From contig JAUVYV010000004.1 in the NCBI GenBank assembly GCA_030602885.1, forward strand, positions 1 to 64,000: DNA of 64,000 bases, in the 5' to 3' direction. The notes under the pieces were generated by a model. That model saw only the letters and a program-made list of their open reading frames with translations. It was not told the DNA's origin and made no database searches. The stretch's first letter is position 1. Every line of letters starts with the position of its first letter. The stretch is from Phycisphaerales bacterium. Its GTDB lineage: Bacteria > Planctomycetota > Phycisphaerae > Sedimentisphaerales > Anaerobacaceae. Shown piece after piece: positions 62,894 through 64,000 of this stretch. The position numbers and the translations under genes are program-made.

Positions 62894-63865
62894 ATGGGGA
62901 AAACACAGGCAACAAGGCCCAGACAGGCAAGGAATAAGAAATATATGCTCGTCCGATACAGTCGAATGAACCTGCTCGGGTTGTTCGAACATAACGAGGA
63001 TCATATACCCTCTCTGCCTACTCAGGTGGTAGTTAAAACCGACAAGGGTTTCGAATTAGGCGTTATAGTAGGCAACCCCTGTTCGTACAGAACGGGGCAA
63101 TTGAAACTGTCCCGGGAGCAAATCAAGGGATATTTCGGCGACTCTTCCATCGCCTTCTTCACCGAACCAGCAGGCAGATTTATCAGATTCGCCACACCGG
63201 AGGATCTAAGCGAAGAATGGCATTTCAAGAAAATCGCAACCGAAGAGGCAGAGTTTTGCAGACAGCTCGTCATAGAAATGAACCTGCCTATGAAAATCGT
63301 TGACGCAGAACATATCCTCGGCGGCGAGCGAATTATCTTTTACTTCATGGCCGACGGCCGGGTTGACTTCAGGGAGCTGGTCAAGAAGCTCGCACAGGAA
63401 TATCAAACGAGAATCGAAATGCGACAGATTGGCTCGCGCGATGAAGCCAGACTGCTCGGCGACGTGGAAAGCTGCGGTCAGGAATGCTGCTGTATAAGAT
63501 TCCTCAAGGCGTTAAAGCCGGTCAATATGAGAATGGCAAAGCTCCAGAAGGCCACACTTGACCCGTCAAAAATCTCCGGTTACTGCGGACGATTGAAGTG
63601 CTGTCTGCGATATGAGGACAAAACCTATACTGAGCTTAAGAAACAACTGCCCAGAAAGAACACGAGAGTACGAACTCAATACGGCGAAGGTAAAGTCATC
63701 AACAGCCAGATACTGACGCAACTAGTCATGGTAGAACACGACAACGGAACAACGGCTGCAATTCCGAGAGAGGAGATTGAGATAATCGCTCCGGCACAAG
63801 GCGCAAGGAATAAAAACAAAGCCACGACGGACAACGCAGACAAAGGGAAAAACACGGAGCGATGA
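62894..63865 (+). CDS. ricT: PSP1-domain protein RicT/YaaT
   Basis: A 323-residue cytosolic protein starting at ATG 62894 within a 110-base gap after holB. The PSP1 domain is clear: [84 protein letters not shown], then [14 protein letters not shown]. The cysteines C-GQECCC and CGRLKCC match those that hold an iron-sulfur cluster in the RicAFT complex of Bacillus, which affects mRNA processing. The place after holB and before metG is the same as in Bacillus. A disordered charged tail ends it. Confidence 0.93.
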   Translation: MGKTQATRPRQARNKKYMLVRYSRMNLLGLFEHNEDHIPSLPTQVVVKTDKGFELGVIVGNPCSYRTGQLKLSREQIKGYFGDSSIAFFTEPAGRFIRFATPEDLSEEWHFKKIATEEAEFCRQLVIEMNLPMKIVDAEHILGGERIIFYFMADGRVDFRELVKKLAQEYQTRIEMRQIGSRDEARLLGDVESCGQECCCIRFLKALKPVNMRMAKLQKATLDPSKISGYCGRLKCCLRYEDKTYTELKKQLPRKNTRVRTQYGEGKVINSQILTQLVMVEHDNGTTAAIPREEIEIIAPAQGARNKNKATTDNADKGKNTER

Positions 63866-63924
63866 GCGATAGGAATAAACTATGCTGCCGCCAACCCGGG
63901 GTTATTTGGCAAAAAGGGAAGGTA

Positions 63925-64000
63925 ATGCCTCGAAACATTGTCGTAACATCAGCTCTGCCTTATGCAAACGGCCCGATACATATAGGTCATCTGGTCGAAT
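63925..64000 (+). CDS. metG: Methionyl-tRNA synthetase, N-terminal fragment (window edge)
   Basis: The first 25 codons of metG, cut by the window end. AAGGGAAGG precedes the ATG. The peptide contains [20 protein letters not shown], the class-I HIGH signature in the form specific to MetRS. The gene follows ricT by 59 bases. Confidence 0.92.
   Translation, partial: MPRNIVVTSALPYANGPIHIGHLVE

Overview
The window looks like chromosomal DNA of an LPS-bearing, diderm bacterium, most probably a planctomycete of the Phycisphaerae/Sedimentisphaerae type. This assignment is inference from gene content. It rests on dockerin-like C-termini on two secreted proteins (an S8 peptidase and a CotH-family protein), a 57-residue Hc1/histone-H1-like protein, a Tat-exported sugar isomerase-like protein next to a DUF1080 lipoprotein, an anti-sigma factor fused to a pseudopilin-like domain, SecD-SecF as one polypeptide, and intergenic repeats whose spurious translations read as strings of NKPN/QTQFKPN. 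LPS is implied by kdsB and an LptD-like barrel.

Layout. 1-1.0 kb is repeat- and hairpin-rich DNA without a gene. 1.0-5.1 kb carries a DUF438/hemerythrin-like protein, a cysteine-less isochorismatase-like protein and a hybrid histidine kinase with a perfect 14-residue coiled-coil repeat; cheD follows convergently. 6-9.6 kb holds a TPR protein and a TpsB-type outer-membrane transporter, and 10.2-11.5 kb gdhA. 12-17.9 kb is tgt-yajC-secDF plus a LysM protein; 18-18.7 kb is a 6-phosphogluconolactonase. 19-25.6 kb is a complete TetR-controlled RND efflux operon (tetR-OMF-MFP-RND) with three operator-like repeats at its promoter. 25.8-30.6 kb holds queG, a DUF1080 lipoprotein, a Tat-exported TIM-barrel protein and a subtilase. 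30.8-35.5 kb has mtnP, a coiled-coil lipoprotein, pyrG, an inserted unknown gene and kdsB. 35.7-37.3 kb is an ECF sigma/anti-sigma pair.

37.4-42.6 kb is the accessory region: two repeat-rich non-coding stretches flank an AT-richer module of a 31-codon ORF, an AAA ATPase and a TOPRIM-like DUF4276-type protein (resembling the layout of PARIS/AbiL-type defence), plus a small double-HTH protein. This is the best candidate for an undescribed system in the window.

42.6-51.2 kb contains a PilT-like ATPase, a small conserved protein, an LptD-like barrel, an exported Gfo/Idh/MocA protein, a transposase remnant, the Hc1-like protein, a FabZ-like dehydratase and a NUDIX-like protein. 51.4-55.7 kb has a family-4 uracil-DNA glycosylase and a large secreted CotH-family protein behind a long structured leader. 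55.85 kb is tRNA-Lys(CUU). 56.1-64 kb is sppA, dnaE, a small helical protein, and tmk-holB-ricT-metG, a replication/translation cluster resembling the order known from Bacillus; metG is cut by the window edge.

Functional links: tgt and queG are both queuosine genes; kdsB and the LptD-like protein serve the outer leaflet; yajC/secDF and sppA serve export; dnaE, holB and tmk serve replication. All calls are from reading the sequence; no database search was run.
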